DNA from: Glandiceps talaboti
Lineage: Eukaryota; Hemichordata; Enteropneusta; Spengelidae
Direction of reading: 5' to 3'
Assembly: GCF_964340395.1 (NCBI RefSeq)
Contig: NC_135554.1
Coordinates: 24,410,592-24,474,591, forward strand
Length of the DNA: 64,000 bases
Shown: positions 28,701-39,109 of the stretch, piece by piece
Position numbering within the stretch: position 1 is the first letter of the stretch
Layout of the letters: each line of letters begins with the position of its first letter
The notes under the pieces: generated by a model
The model's input: the letters and a program-made list of their open reading frames with translations, nothing else
Told to the model about the DNA's origin: nothing
Database searches by the model: none
Program-made: the position numbers and the translations under genes

Positions 28701-29218
28701 AATGATAAGAAAGTAACATCACTTTCCATTAATGATGGCAACTGGCATCTGATGTGTGCTACATGGTGTTCAAGTGGTGGAAATTGGGCCCTTTATGACA
28801 ACGGTGTGAAATCCGGTTATGGCTCTGGGCTGAAGAATGGTTATAAAGTTATTGCTGGTGGTACCATCACCTTGGGACAGGAGCAGGATTCAGTAAGAGG
28901 AAGCTACGATCCCAACCAAGCCTTCAAAGGATTCATAGCATATTTCAGCATGTGGTCAAAGGCTCTGAGTGCTACTGAGATTGATGGCATTGACTGCTCC
29001 AGTATTGGTGATGTCTTCTCTTGGGATGTGAATGGTCTTGATATCAAAGGAGACGTGGATATTGTGTGTACTGAAACGTGCGGTGTTGATTGTAAGAAAG
29101 TGTGTGGTAAGTTTACAACAAATGTAATTTTTCTTTCCAATTTACATCTTTACACCCTAATTGTTTTCGTTGTATTATACAATTTTTTTTCATATTGTTT
29201 CATCCAGGGAAGAAGTAA
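21101..29218 (+). CDS. Secreted WSC plus five-pentraxin-domain protein (complete model, 9 exons, 1162 aa)
   Basis: Exons: 21101-21148, 21366-21402, 21812-22084, 24535-25158, 25522-26145, 26509-27132, 27496-28119, 28483-29106, 29208-29218. The sum is 3489 nt and all phases close on TAA. Exon 1 encodes a signal peptide starting MKSFMVLGVLCMSTLL. WSC is at residues 30-119 (GCYEDTE; NQCWCG; KCGGRFALSVY). Five pentraxin domains of 207 residues follow (121-327 and four repeats), each with MTMCIWAKA, NEILVYGS, LMCATW, TLGQEQDS, YDPNQAFKGF and ending in a Cys-rich linker TETCGVDCTKVCG. Family knowledge: pentraxins are calcium-dependent soluble pattern-recognition proteins and WSC is a putative carbohydrate-binding module. 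The inference is extracellular multivalent lectin-like recognition. The 5'-most two small exons are less certain than the WSC and pentraxin exons. Alternative: some copies could be skipped, since every array exon is phase 1-1. Confidence 0.82.
21493..21533. repeat. (GTCT)n microsatellite
   Basis: Tetranucleotide run inside the second intron of the pentraxin gene, followed by C-rich sequence. Confidence 0.9.
22518..22758. repeat. (CA)n and (CAA)n microsatellites
   Basis: CA run at 22518-22545 and CAA trinucleotide run at 22709-22758. Both are in the intron between the WSC exon and the first pentraxin exon. Confidence 0.9.
23230..23515 (-). pseudogene. LINE reverse-transcriptase fragment with YADD motif
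   Basis: The minus strand reads QGDSLYLTLFSLF, then changes frame and continues as NDMVVEITV ... SILVYADDIVLLAYNEND ... FNEWCKKWRL. This is the order and spacing of the non-LTR reverse-transcriptase core, with the catalytic YADD. The frameshift and loss of flanking domains show it is dead. It is antisense to, and inside, the 2.45-kb intron between the WSC exon and pentraxin exon 1. Confidence 0.85.
24271..29106 (+). repeat. 987-bp tandem array, five copies of one pentraxin exon plus flanking intron
   Basis: Exon starts 24535, 25522, 26509, 27496 and 28483 are separated by exactly 987 bp. The exons are 624 bp each and nearly identical; a few replacements are visible (copy 2 IAIYI and DKRVT, copy 5 NPTKG, SGYGSG and VDCKKVCG). 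The intron part is duplicated too. The repeat fades into unique sequence upstream of about 24271, and after 29106 where copy 5 uses a different donor context (GTAAGT in place of GTGAGT). Such identity implies very recent duplication or active homogenisation. Confidence 0.97.
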
Positions 29219-29550
29219 CCAGGTTGATCAAAGGGATAGCATGGAAAACGTTGACAATTTATTTGAAGCTGTTATTAATGAATAACTGGTGTAATTTTAT
29301 TTGACGAATATGTTAATGTCACATCGAAATGTTTGTCTTACTACCGTATAGTCAATATGGAAATTCAATGCAATTGAAGGTGTCTATCATTTTCGTCATA
29401 GTAACATATTTTCTTTCTTGTGTGAAATTTTCGTTTTATTCCATTCATGTAGTCTAGAACATGAAAAAATGTTTATCTTATCTCATGGTATAGACTGTAA
29501 TAAGTGATATAATGTACTTTTATGTCTACTTTTTCTGGTTGTCTGGGCTA

Positions 29551-29556
29551 AATAAA
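29551..29556 (+). terminator. Polyadenylation signal of the pentraxin gene
   Basis: AATAAA lies 333 nt after the TAA stop at 29216-29218, in AT-rich 3'-UTR-like sequence. It is the first canonical signal downstream. Confidence 0.55.
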
Positions 29557-31593
29557 ATTGGCATAAACGTATAATAAATTTTGTGTCTTTAATACATTCG
29601 ACTCAAACATGTACAAAACAGTACAAGGAAAGTACCTGACGGCATATATGTCAAAAAAACCTGCATCTTCATTCCCCATAACAATATGTTGAACAAATGT
29701 TATCTCTTCCAGGCTACTGAGCATAATACTCTGCATATTATGGACATAAATGTTACTATTAACGTTGCTAAATTTTATCGTCTGGCTCGTCAAAAAATCT
29801 TATTAATATGAACATTGCTGTATATTATCATGTGGCAAACTGATTGCCATTGCTCTATTTATTATTAAACCGGATGTAAACTGAATGCTTTCCATAAGGG
29901 CAAACCTTTAGATTGTTGTTCCTTCATGCGTTATTGGAAAGAAAAATTCTGCGCTACCAGAAATAATATCGTATATCCCAATACTACGTCAATAAATAAA
30001 ACGTAGCATTGGAACTCCGGCTGACACATTGTACATACCCCTTCTTCAAAAGTTGAGTTTTGGTGTATATTCCATTCACTGTAACCTTGACTAAAGTCTG
30101 CCATTTTAGATTACTGAAAAATCGTACACGTCAACTGACATCTCTTCTTTCGTGCCAGTAAAATGGACGACCGCCTAACAGAGTTTTTGTCCACTCGCAT
30201 GCCATTACATGTCTGCCTTATATATAGTTTTCGAATATACATGCTGTTGGTTGGCAAAGTTGTCAGTGCAGTGCGTCTTGCACAGATGGGTGCTTGCTGC
30301 TTGTTCGGGTTCGTTAGGAATTGTGGTCGGTTCTCTTGGTTCAGCAAGTTCTTTCTCGTACAAAGTAATAAACAATTCAGTTATAGATTCTTTTTGGGTG
30401 GTGGTGGGGGCAATTTCGACATTTTAAATCAAAAATAGAATAACATTCATGTTTAACAGCTTCACTCTCACATGGTGGCTTTCAATATGTCAGCAGATCT
30501 GTCAGAAAGAAGAAACACGAAAGTCACACTACCGTCCATTGTATCGAAAGATCACTTTTACCTTCCATAAGGAAGGGTATATATTAGGGATGAGGCGGTC
30601 CTGCATTTTAGAAATACCTGGAATTTCGGTACAAGAGAAGCTAAAGTTTGCGATTCTGAATGAATATTATTATCGGGACATTGCCAAAATGACAACCTAC
30701 TACTTTCCTTACTTATTCATCACTATTTAATAGGATGCTTCAGTTAAAAAAAGGATAAGTTGAATGTACAGAATATTGTTAGTTCTATGGGTTTGAACAG
30801 CCTGCCTTGTTGCCACGACATCTGCCATCAATGTACATGACTTGCATCTCCTGAGAGTGCCGTGGAGGGCTCCCTACTGTCGCCGCCAATGATGATGGAC
30901 AAAGTGCTGTGATACAATCTTGTCACGGCGCCCTCTGGAGAGACAATGTACTTGACTCCATGACATATCTCTTCCGGTTTGTGGGTTTTTGAGATCATGT
31001 CTACAAATAACGAGAGACTTCGCAGCCGACTCTCTAACTCAGATCTTTAAAAAGACGATTTACCAGAAAATATAAAAGTTTATATGATGAGCTGAGCTGT
31101 CCAAAGGTAATTCACCCCCGAGGGGGGGGGGGGGGGCAAGTCACATAGACGGCAATATGGGGAGTGTCTGCGCGAAAGGGGTTGTATTTTTATGCTGGTT
31201 GGTATCAGAAAGAGTGTACTTTTTCATGAGGTGGTGGTATGAGAAAGGGTTGGGTGAATCAAAACTGGCGTTAATTAACAGAGACAAATATGCAGTCAAC
31301 ACTGGAAGCGCTTCAACCGGGTGTATCTACCTTCAAAACTTCCATACTCTCGTCACTGATGCCACACTAGATTGAGGGCTTGCGCCCTGGCTTTTACTAA
31401 TTAAAATGCAATTTGGTATCAGAAAGGGTATACTTTTTGAATAAATTTTGCTATCACAACGCTCTTTGGGTTTCAATGTTTGTGAGGAGCCTCCCCCATG
31501 GAGTTATCCCCCGGGAATTCACCGCATCGGAAAGGAAACATCTCTCACGAAGAACATCTAAATAATCACCATGTTTATAAATTTACGAATACC

Positions 31594-31831
<238 letters not shown>

Positions 31832-31940
31832 CAGTATTGGACAGGACAAAGTAACATCTAATTCAAAACCAATACACTTTTCTGGTGGCAGTTAAACATC
31901 AACATAACCCACGCGTCTATCTAATTCGATTAATCAAAGG

Positions 31941-32125
31941 CACAGTCACTTGTGAGCTAACATTCTATTCCAGGATGATCTTATTCTATTTCGGGATGAA
32001 TACAAAAATAATGACGTTATTAGGTATTTACGAATATTCAAAATATACCGTCAGAACAATATGACAGTATTTTTAAATATTCGTAAATACATGTACCTAT
32101 AATAACGTCATTATTTTGACAATGA
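31941..32125. mobile_element. Palindromic MITE-like element, family shared with 62.9 kb
   Basis: Starts CACAGTCACTTGTGAGCTA. The core at 32004-32117 is a hairpin: AATGACGTTATTAGGTATTT on one arm and the complementary AAATAC ... AATAACGTCATT on the other. The same words CAGTCACTTGTGAGCTA, AATACCTAATAACGTC and ATATACCGTCA (or complements) recur at 62875-63052. Confidence 0.7.
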
Positions 32126-32676
32126 TCACAACTTGAACCTCTTCTACAGTACAGGCGTCTATCTACACGTAGTCGGGCACGTGCAGTTTAGCTGAGCACA
32201 GTGTGATGTGAAGGTTTGCACAGGGGGCTATATTTGAGGGATTTTGATTGGAAAACATGATACGTCCCATGAGTTCTTACCGCGTGGACCAATTCGTGAT
32301 ACAAGGATGAAATTAGTCAATAATACTTCTCCTTATCCAAGGTCACGTGTGACGCAAAATCCATTAATAGCCAAACTTTATGATTAGTGATCTTAAGTTT
32401 CGAGTAGGAATGTTTTTTTTTGTTTTTTTGTCAAGTTAGCCTACAAAGACTTGCCTACCTGGTTTGACACAATGGTTCGACAATGATTGACAAGCTGGAT
32501 AACCAAGATTCTTGGTTATTGGCGAGTAAACTCGCCCCCCTCCACCCTGGAACACTTTCTTCATCTCTCCGAATTGCATTCCACGTATGTGGGATCATGA
32601 AGGGGAATACTAACACGATTTTGTTCAGATTTGTTGATGTCTGCTAAAATGACATATTCCAAAATTTATGTTACCC

Positions 32677-32792
32677 CCAATCAATCAATCACTCACTCAC
32701 TCACTCACTCACTCACTCACTCACTCACTCACTCACTCACTCAGTCAATCACTCACTCACTCACTCACTCACTCACTCACTCACTCACTCAG

Positions 32793-32827
<35 letters not shown>

Positions 32828-32862
32828 GTCAATCAGTCAGTCATTCATTCATTCAGTCAGTT

Positions 32863-32951
<89 letters not shown>

Positions 32952-32992
32952 GTCAGTCAATCAGTCAGTCATTCAGTCAGTCACTCAATCGC

Positions 32993-33079
<87 letters not shown>

Positions 33080-33100
33080 AGGGATCGATCGACCGGACGA
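32677..33100. repeat. (CACT)n / (CAAT)n tetranucleotide tract
   Basis: Over 400 bp of mixed CACT, CAAT and CAGT tetranucleotides in blocks, ending in GATC/GACC-rich degenerate sequence to about 33170. The block structure suggests repeated slippage and unit exchange. Confidence 0.95.
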
Positions 33101-33239
33101 CCGACCGACCAACCAAGCAACCAAGCAACCACCCAACCAAGCAACCAATCGATCGATCGATCCAGCGATCGATCAATGTCAATCGCCCAACACGGCATGA
33201 CTGGAGGGGTTTGTTCTGACACAATAGGTTTTCGGCAAA

Positions 33240-33310
33240 GGTTTAACCCTTTCAATACTCATGTACTCTTTATATCCAAAATTTTCTACAGCATATGTTA
33301 ATTAAATCAC
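33240..33310 (-). mobile_element. Short LINE-like fragment
   Basis: CTTTCAATACTCATGTACTC and the following bases align with the plus-strand sequence at about 8448-8507 inside the LINE relic, with substitutions and no frame. It is a truncated relative of that element. Confidence 0.45.
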
Positions 33311-34135
33311 AAGACACTGAGGTGAGGTGCGTTCAAATTTCCTGGGGGCGCACTAAAGTTTGTAAATATTAATTTTCATTGAAGCTAGAATCCATGTACA
33401 GGGCTGTTGAAATAGTGAAATAGCTCAATATTGACGTTACGAAGGCATGCAATCACTTCTTTTTGCATTTTCTCAACGTTTCTAAGGGATTGAACATAAA
33501 TTACACAGGGTGGGGGTGGGGGTGGGGGTGGGTTTGGTAATGTTCAGAAGTTCAGTGGGTGAAAAAGATTGTCTCTTTCCCAACACCTTGCAGAAGGACT
33601 ACTGACACTTCCCTCCACTGTCATTAAAATATATGTAATCAAAAACATTATTGTACAAAACTAGTTACCCTCCCCTAAACACTTGCATGAAAAATGGTGA
33701 CCCTCTAAAAATATCACTTCCCCTGTAATTTGTGTCAAGTCCCTAAGTTCTCTAATTAGATGTGAATTGTTCCGGAAATAATTATTGATTCGACTGAACA
33801 TATTTAATTACCTTTCTTCAAAAGGAAATTATTTTTACTTTGTAAACTCAATTGGTGGATGTCATTTAATGGTGTCACTGGTCAAGGTAAGAATTCTTGT
33901 AGGTTATGAATTAAGAGTTAAATTAGTCTGTGAATCATAATGTAAAAAGACTAAGGTGGAAAATAGCTGCATGATGTGTATTTGACTACAGTTGTTTCGT
34001 TTCTCATATGGTTGAATTATTGATATCGTGTGAACAAGTGTTTCCTTAAAGAGGGCTTACTAAACAAAGCACCCAACCAACAAAGCATCCAACCAACCAA
34101 CCAACCAACCAATCAATCAATCAATCAAAAGAATT

Positions 34136-34200
34136 TGTACGTATAGCGCCATAATCCAATACTACGTAATGTTCTATGGCGCTGAACAGGAACAATAGTA
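34136..34200. repeat. Dispersed repeat scrap next to (AATC)n
   Basis: The pattern TATAGCGCC ... GGCGCTGAAC directly follows an AATC tetranucleotide run. A loosely similar pattern (AAGCGCTATAT ... GGAGCTGAAC) follows an AAT run near 40020-40075. They may be ends of one repeat family. Confidence 0.3.
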
Positions 34201-34478
34201 GATCAATGTAAAATGAAGTTAGAGAAAGCTCTTGCAAACAGCTGTTTCTTGATGTCCCTCTTGAATTTATCAACTGTTGACGAAGAAAGGAGTTCAAGTG
34301 AGACCAGCGCTGCTCGCGAGAACGCATGCTCACCATATGATTTTATGACAACCCACCCACCCACCCACCTATCACCGAACACACCGACTTGGTTTTTATC
34401 TTACAGGGTTATCGACTGGTCAAAAATCTTCATATCCCGCAGATCTCCACTACACATTACATACAATCGTCTACAAAT

Positions 34479-34943
34479 ATGGCCGAGCTGAAAAACAAGC
34501 TATGTCCGATGTTGTCATTTGTAGTTCTTCTCAGTTCTGCGTTTGTCGCAAGGTCTTTGAGACAGGACCACACATGTCAGCCACTGACTATCCCAATGTG
34601 CGTAGCGCTAGAATTATACAACGAAACTGTAGTTCCAAACCTACTCCAACATGATACTCAAGATGGTGCCGGACTAGAAGTTCATCAGTTTTACCCTCTG
34701 GTAAAAATCGAATGCTCCCCGTATTTGCAACTCTTCCTGTGTTCTCTGTATGCTCCGCCATGTACATTGCGTTCAAGTGAAGGAGAACCAATTCCACCGT
34801 GTCGGCCCCTTTGTAAAAAGGTTAAGAAGTCGTGTGTGACTTTGATGGAGAACTTTGGTTTCTCGTGGCCTGAACGCCTTAGGTGCCGAAATTTCCCAAA
34901 AACATCGACCGACGACCACCCATGCGTTGAATTTGACATTTGA
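34479..34943 (+). CDS. Secreted Frizzled-CRD-only protein 1 (154 aa, single coding exon)
   Basis: The start at 34479 is chosen because it opens a signal peptide ([20 protein letters not shown], then AFVARS); an in-frame ATG at 34389 would prepend a non-signal stretch. The mature part is one Frizzled cysteine-rich domain with all ten cysteines in order, plus family motifs [48 protein letters not shown] and FSWPERLRC. It ends about six residues after the tenth cysteine. There is no netrin domain, so it is not a canonical sFRP, and no transmembrane segment. Family knowledge: such CRDs bind Wnt lipid and can modulate Wnt signalling; the role here is inferred. A TCTTACAG at 34400-34407 could be the acceptor of a 5'-UTR intron. 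The paralogue lies at 38183-38776 on the opposite strand. Confidence 0.88.
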   Translation: MAELKNKLCPMLSFVVLLSSAFVARSLRQDHTCQPLTIPMCVALELYNETVVPNLLQHDTQDGAGLEVHQFYPLVKIECSPYLQLFLCSLYAPPCTLRSSEGEPIPPCRPLCKKVKKSCVTLMENFGFSWPERLRCRNFPKTSTDDHPCVEFDI

Positions 34944-35089
34944 GAATTGGAAATACAACACTGGATTCAATAGTCTGTGAGAGCCTATACGGATGTTCGT
35001 GGATGTAGAATTGTTATTTCGTGAATAAGATTTACCAATAGGACATGCACATGCAGTGTTTACACGAATGTTACGTTTGTATTTATTTC

Positions 35090-35095
35090 AATAAA
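35090..35095 (+). terminator. Polyadenylation signal of CRD protein 1
   Basis: AATAAA lies 147 nt after the stop codon of the CRD gene, in a TTATTTC context followed by a GT-containing stretch. Confidence 0.6.
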
Positions 35096-35319
35096 GTCTC
35101 TGAAAATAAGTAATTTGTCAGACATGAATTTTTGTCAAAGGTTGATCTGGTATTGAACTTCAACCTTGACTGTGAGCAGCAATTGTCTACAGGATATCCA
35201 CTAAAATACGACTCCGGTAATCGAGGCTTTGGTTTGCTATGATAGACACAAGCGAAAACAATTGTTGTTCGATTTAGTATATTACACATGCGGGTGAGAG
35301 CTTTTCCTCTGTTATACCT

Positions 35320-35395
35320 CAGACCACTAAAAATATTCGTTAGTGGTCTGAGGTTGTACGAATCTAATCACCCTCAAGTGATTAGATTCGGAAAT
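35320..35395. repeat. Two adjacent short inverted repeats
   Basis: CAGACCACTAA ... TTAGTGGTCTG at about 35321-35350 and CTAATCA ... TGATTAG at about 35366-35388 form two small hairpins back to back in the spacer after CRD gene 1. Confidence 0.5.
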
Positions 35396-35679
35396 CCAAA
35401 AACAATACTGAGCTTCAAGTTTATAGAACTAGCTTTCAGATAGCCGCCCTACTGTGACAATAGTATATCAATGTTGCATCAATATGTTACGACAGTAGCT
35501 TTAGTTTGTGTCTAACTAAATAAGCAGAAGCCTCGATTAGAGCACATACAACTTGTCTGTGATTTAGAGTAATATTTTATAGACAGCTAACATAAAGACT
35601 GGAAAGTGTAGCATGATCTTGAACGCTAGTGTATGGTCTAGATGACATAATTCAGAGGGGGGTGGGGGTTCATTGGATA

Positions 35680-35680
35680 T

Positions 35681-35732
<52 letters not shown>

Positions 35733-35900
35733 CTTTTATTATAGTGACATGGCGTAATAAAATACCTCCCAGCCCATCGGGCTTACAAGTCACCTTGAAC
35801 ATAAAAAAGGATACATTGACAATATAGAGAGGTCACAGTGAAAAAAGAAGTAATTGTACATAGAGTGGAAGGGTATAAACTCACATAATGGTCTGAGGTA
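35680..35900 (-). mobile_element. Probable 3' end of a LINE (CR1/L2-like tail)
   Basis: On the minus strand an AT-rich body ends ATAATAAAAGTACTTAC and passes into a pure TTAC tetranucleotide run (plus strand 35680-35731). Several non-LTR elements end in such a short tandem tail after AATAAA. No coding part remains. Confidence 0.4.
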
Positions 35901-36798
35901 TAGATACATGAATGTTAGCTTTGGAAAACACCATTAATTGGCAAACATGATAATCAATATTCAATAATACCTGCAACCAATATCATTTTTCCATGTTGTT
36001 TTATAATAACTAAACGTCAGAGTTTTGGAATGTTAGCTTAATTTTATTTTACCACAGTTTTTAAAAAACCCAAATCATCGTGAATGTTTGTGTTAGACGA
36101 ACAAATAATTGCAGTTTGTAATACGATCGTGGATATAGTTGTAAATGTAATTATAGAGAGTGCACGAGGAAATGTGTGAAATTAAAACTAAAAGATAATT
36201 TCATATTTGTAATTAATTCTTGGGAAGTTAATTAACTAAGTCAAATATATGCAATGATTCAGGGTTTGCGGAAATACATTGATCTATAATTGGTTTTATT
36301 AATTGTACTTTGTAATAATTATCCCCCTGCAGTCATTATCACCGAAAAATGTTGGGAATAATATCTAATTGGATTTCTGATGTGCAACTGTGTATTATTG
36401 ATGCCATTGTCACTGTATTAATATCAATGTCTGCAATATCCTATAGTGTAACTGCCGTCTATGTCGCGATGTTGACACATTTATCCACAGACAAGCCTTA
36501 GGAAGAATTCCTTGTCAGTGGTACTGAAGTGTCACAGTGTTTTTATTGCATAGTTAAAACTCGGTGAATTTTCGCTCTGAGTGAAACCACCAAAACTCAA
36601 AGCTGTAATAGTATAATTTCATCGTACACTTACTAGCTCTCTCCCAAGGGGTGCCATAATGGCGTGCGTGCGTGCATGCATGCGTGCGTGCGTGCGTAAT
36701 ACGTAATTTCTCAGGCATGCAATATTTCAGAGCGGTTGAACGATGCAGATTTGTGTAAGTGACCTTTCTTGACTCCAAAGCACAAAGAAATGCAGATA

Positions 36799-37165
36799 AG
36801 GCCTAAACAAGAGTTTGGTTCCAGTTACCCGACCCCACCTAGTTGTTCACTGCCAACCCTAAACTTTTTTTTCGCATTCGAGAAAAAAATAATAAAATTG
36901 CGAAAATTGTGAAGTCTCGCGAGAAATAACGGATTAGGAATCTGATATGAACTTAAAAATACAATATAAAACTGTTCTTTCAATCTGTAATGGCTGTACA
37001 TCTGATGAGAAGAAACCAATAACACAGAGACCATAGGGAAAGCAACAGAAAACATTAATACCTGGACTAGACACTCGCACATGAAAACAATTAAAAAAAC
37101 CAACTACCTACCCCACCTATTTCTAAAATTGAGCGTAATCGCAACTACACAATTGTTCTAGGCCT
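36799..37165. mobile_element. MITE-like element, copy C (both ends intact)
   Basis: Begins AGGCCTAAACAAGAGTTTGG and ends with the complement-type end ACAATTGTTCTAGGCCT. Inside are TTACCCGACCCCACCTAGTT, the central TGGCTGTACATCTGATGAGA block and CCCACCTATTTCTAAAATTG. It is 367 bp, with no open frame. The spacer around it (35900-38100) shows no gene. Confidence 0.8.
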
Positions 37166-37762
37166 AATTAGGATGAAAGCAGCTTTAATATGCTATTTAA
37201 CAAAAGCTAAATGCAGAGTGGAGGTCTCTACACATTTTTCTAGGTCTACATTTAAGCCATTATTAACCAGAATTCAGTGACTGACTTGACACAAGGTCGT
37301 AACTTAATACTGTTAATATATATTTATGCTTATAACAGCTTATAGTTATAACACATTACAGGGCCACACACTGTGAGTATGAAATTGTCGAACAAATAAT
37401 ACATCCCTAGTGGATATTGTCCGGAAATAGTACATCTATATTATACGTTAATGCAAAAAACTAGTACACGACTCGAAGAATGGGAACCCTGGAATCGTAA
37501 TTATATTGATTGAATAATAAAGACAAATTTCGATTCTGGATTCCGAATTTCGGGATGTCCATGCTATCGATGCGACTTCTATCATTGATGACGATGTGCA
37601 TAATTAATGCTTGTGTGTACCATGTCTCTGGAATATTGACATGGTTTGGTCACTAGTCGACCACACGTGATTCATTCGAAATATGGGCACGAGCATAATT
37701 TCATAAGGAGGGGGGGGGGGCGTTAGGCTGGCACTAAGAGGGGAGGGGAATGAAAATATGTA

Positions 37763-37904
37763 TATGTTATTTGCCAAATACCGTTCCATATCTTGCTGCG
37801 AGAGGTACATTTTTCTGGTATAACGGAGAGCCGGAGGCGAGCCGTTATACCAGAAAAATTGCCTCGAGCAGCAAGATGTGGAACAGTATTTGGTAAATAA
37901 CATA
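37763..37904. repeat. Long palindrome (hairpin element), 142 bp
   Basis: The left arm TATGTTATTTGCCAAATACC ... TTTTTCTGGTATAACGG is matched by the right arm CCGTTATACCAGAAAAA ... GGTAAATAACATA, with a loop of about 13 bases. It lies about 280 bp past the stop of CRD protein 2, so it could fall in or near its 3' UTR. Confidence 0.85.
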
Positions 37905-38182
37905 CTTATACGTCACCTGCGACTATGAATTTATTTTTGAATGTCTAAAAATGCTGTTTCATTTTAAAATAAAATAAAAGGCTTCTCATTAGCCATGGAG
38001 AGAACAGTGCTCAGTTCAATATTAGTAGCAGAGCATGATAGACCCAATCTCTAAGATATTAGGTAACTCAGAGTTTCACGCCTTTGCATCTTCAGACGAT
38101 TATATTATTATATTTACTGTCCCTGTGGGACTGTGGTTGTACATGTACGATTGAATATCGCGAGAATCAACATACATGACTC

Positions 38183-38776
38183 TTATGGCTTTCTAGTACA
38201 CTCACACTCACAACTGCATGTCTGTTTTACAGTGTCTGAATCCGTGGTCAACAAGGTTGTTATTGATTCTTGCATTGATGCAGTGCTCACTTCTTGTTCG
38301 GTTGTGCTCGGATCATTTTCGTCATCAGGCAAGCCAATACAAAATGTTACACCATCGTCAGACTCGGGATATAAATGACAATCCAGATTCGATGGCCAAG
38401 GAAATCCAAATTCTGTTAATATTGGTTCGCATCTTTGCTTTACCTCTTCGCAATAGTTGCGGCATGGTAATACGGGCCCCTCTACCTGTAATATGCACAC
38501 TGGCAGGTATGCGTAGCATAAAAATGACCGTAAATGCGCGGAACACCCATATTGTATTAGTGGAGTAAATGTCTGCAGTTGTAATTCAGCGTCCATCTGA
38601 GACATATGACCCATCATATTTGGGAACCTAACTTGGTAGGACGTCAAGATATCTTCGCAAAGTGTAACTTCGACCGGCTCACACTGTTCCTCTTGTGCTG
38701 CAGATGTGACTACCGTGATGATAACTGCGATAACGTAAATCAAAGCCGGTACAAATTTCGTATGCCAGCGACTCAT
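38183..38776 (-). CDS. Secreted Frizzled-CRD protein 2 with Ser/Thr tail (197 aa, single coding exon)
   Basis: The start at 38776 is chosen because MSRWHTKFVPALIYVIAVII then TVVTSA is a good signal peptide. An upstream in-frame ATG exists, but the preceding stretch has no signal character. Ten CRD cysteines are in order, with motifs EVTLCEDIL, FTPLIQYGCS, SFLCYAYLPVC, LPCRNYCEEV and FPWPSNLDC. After the tenth cysteine comes an acidic, Ser/Thr-rich stretch of about 45 residues, then a tail CSCECECTRKP with four clustered cysteines. There is no netrin domain and no TM helix. It is a diverged paralogue of the 34.5-kb gene, arranged tail to tail with it. Wnt binding is inferred from family. The Cys cluster at the end is unlike CRD protein 1 and has no family I recognise. 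Confidence 0.85.
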   Translation of the reverse strand: MSRWHTKFVPALIYVIAVIITVVTSAAQEEQCEPVEVTLCEDILTSYQVRFPNMMGHMSQMDAELQLQTFTPLIQYGCSAHLRSFLCYAYLPVCILQVEGPVLPCRNYCEEVKQRCEPILTEFGFPWPSNLDCHLYPESDDGVTFCIGLPDDENDPSTTEQEVSTASMQESITTLLTTDSDTVKQTCSCECECTRKP

Positions 38777-39109
38777 CTTAAATATCGTATTTCGGGGCTT
38801 AAAGAAGTGTCCTAGGAAAGATGATAAACCGTGATCAGTACATGTAGGCATGTAGTGAAATGACCACGTTAAAATATTATCAGAACAACTCTTCAGAACG
38901 TAATTAATATGCATTTGGCAATATGCGTCACATTTGACCCACATGACGTCGCGCATAATCTGAAATCGATAGAAATCAGATACATGACGGGAGAGAATTT
39001 TGTTTTCATTAATTTAGCCAATACCAGTCAAAGGAGGCCGGACGGGGGTACAAAGGCATGATGGAGTTGGGTTATCTGTCAATTTGCAAAATGACTGTCT
39101 TTCATCATA

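Noticed and set aside
30780-31020. GC-richer block with a minus-strand frame of under 60 codons
   Set aside because: No family recognised, no splice sites joining it to neighbours; may be a repeat, left unassigned.
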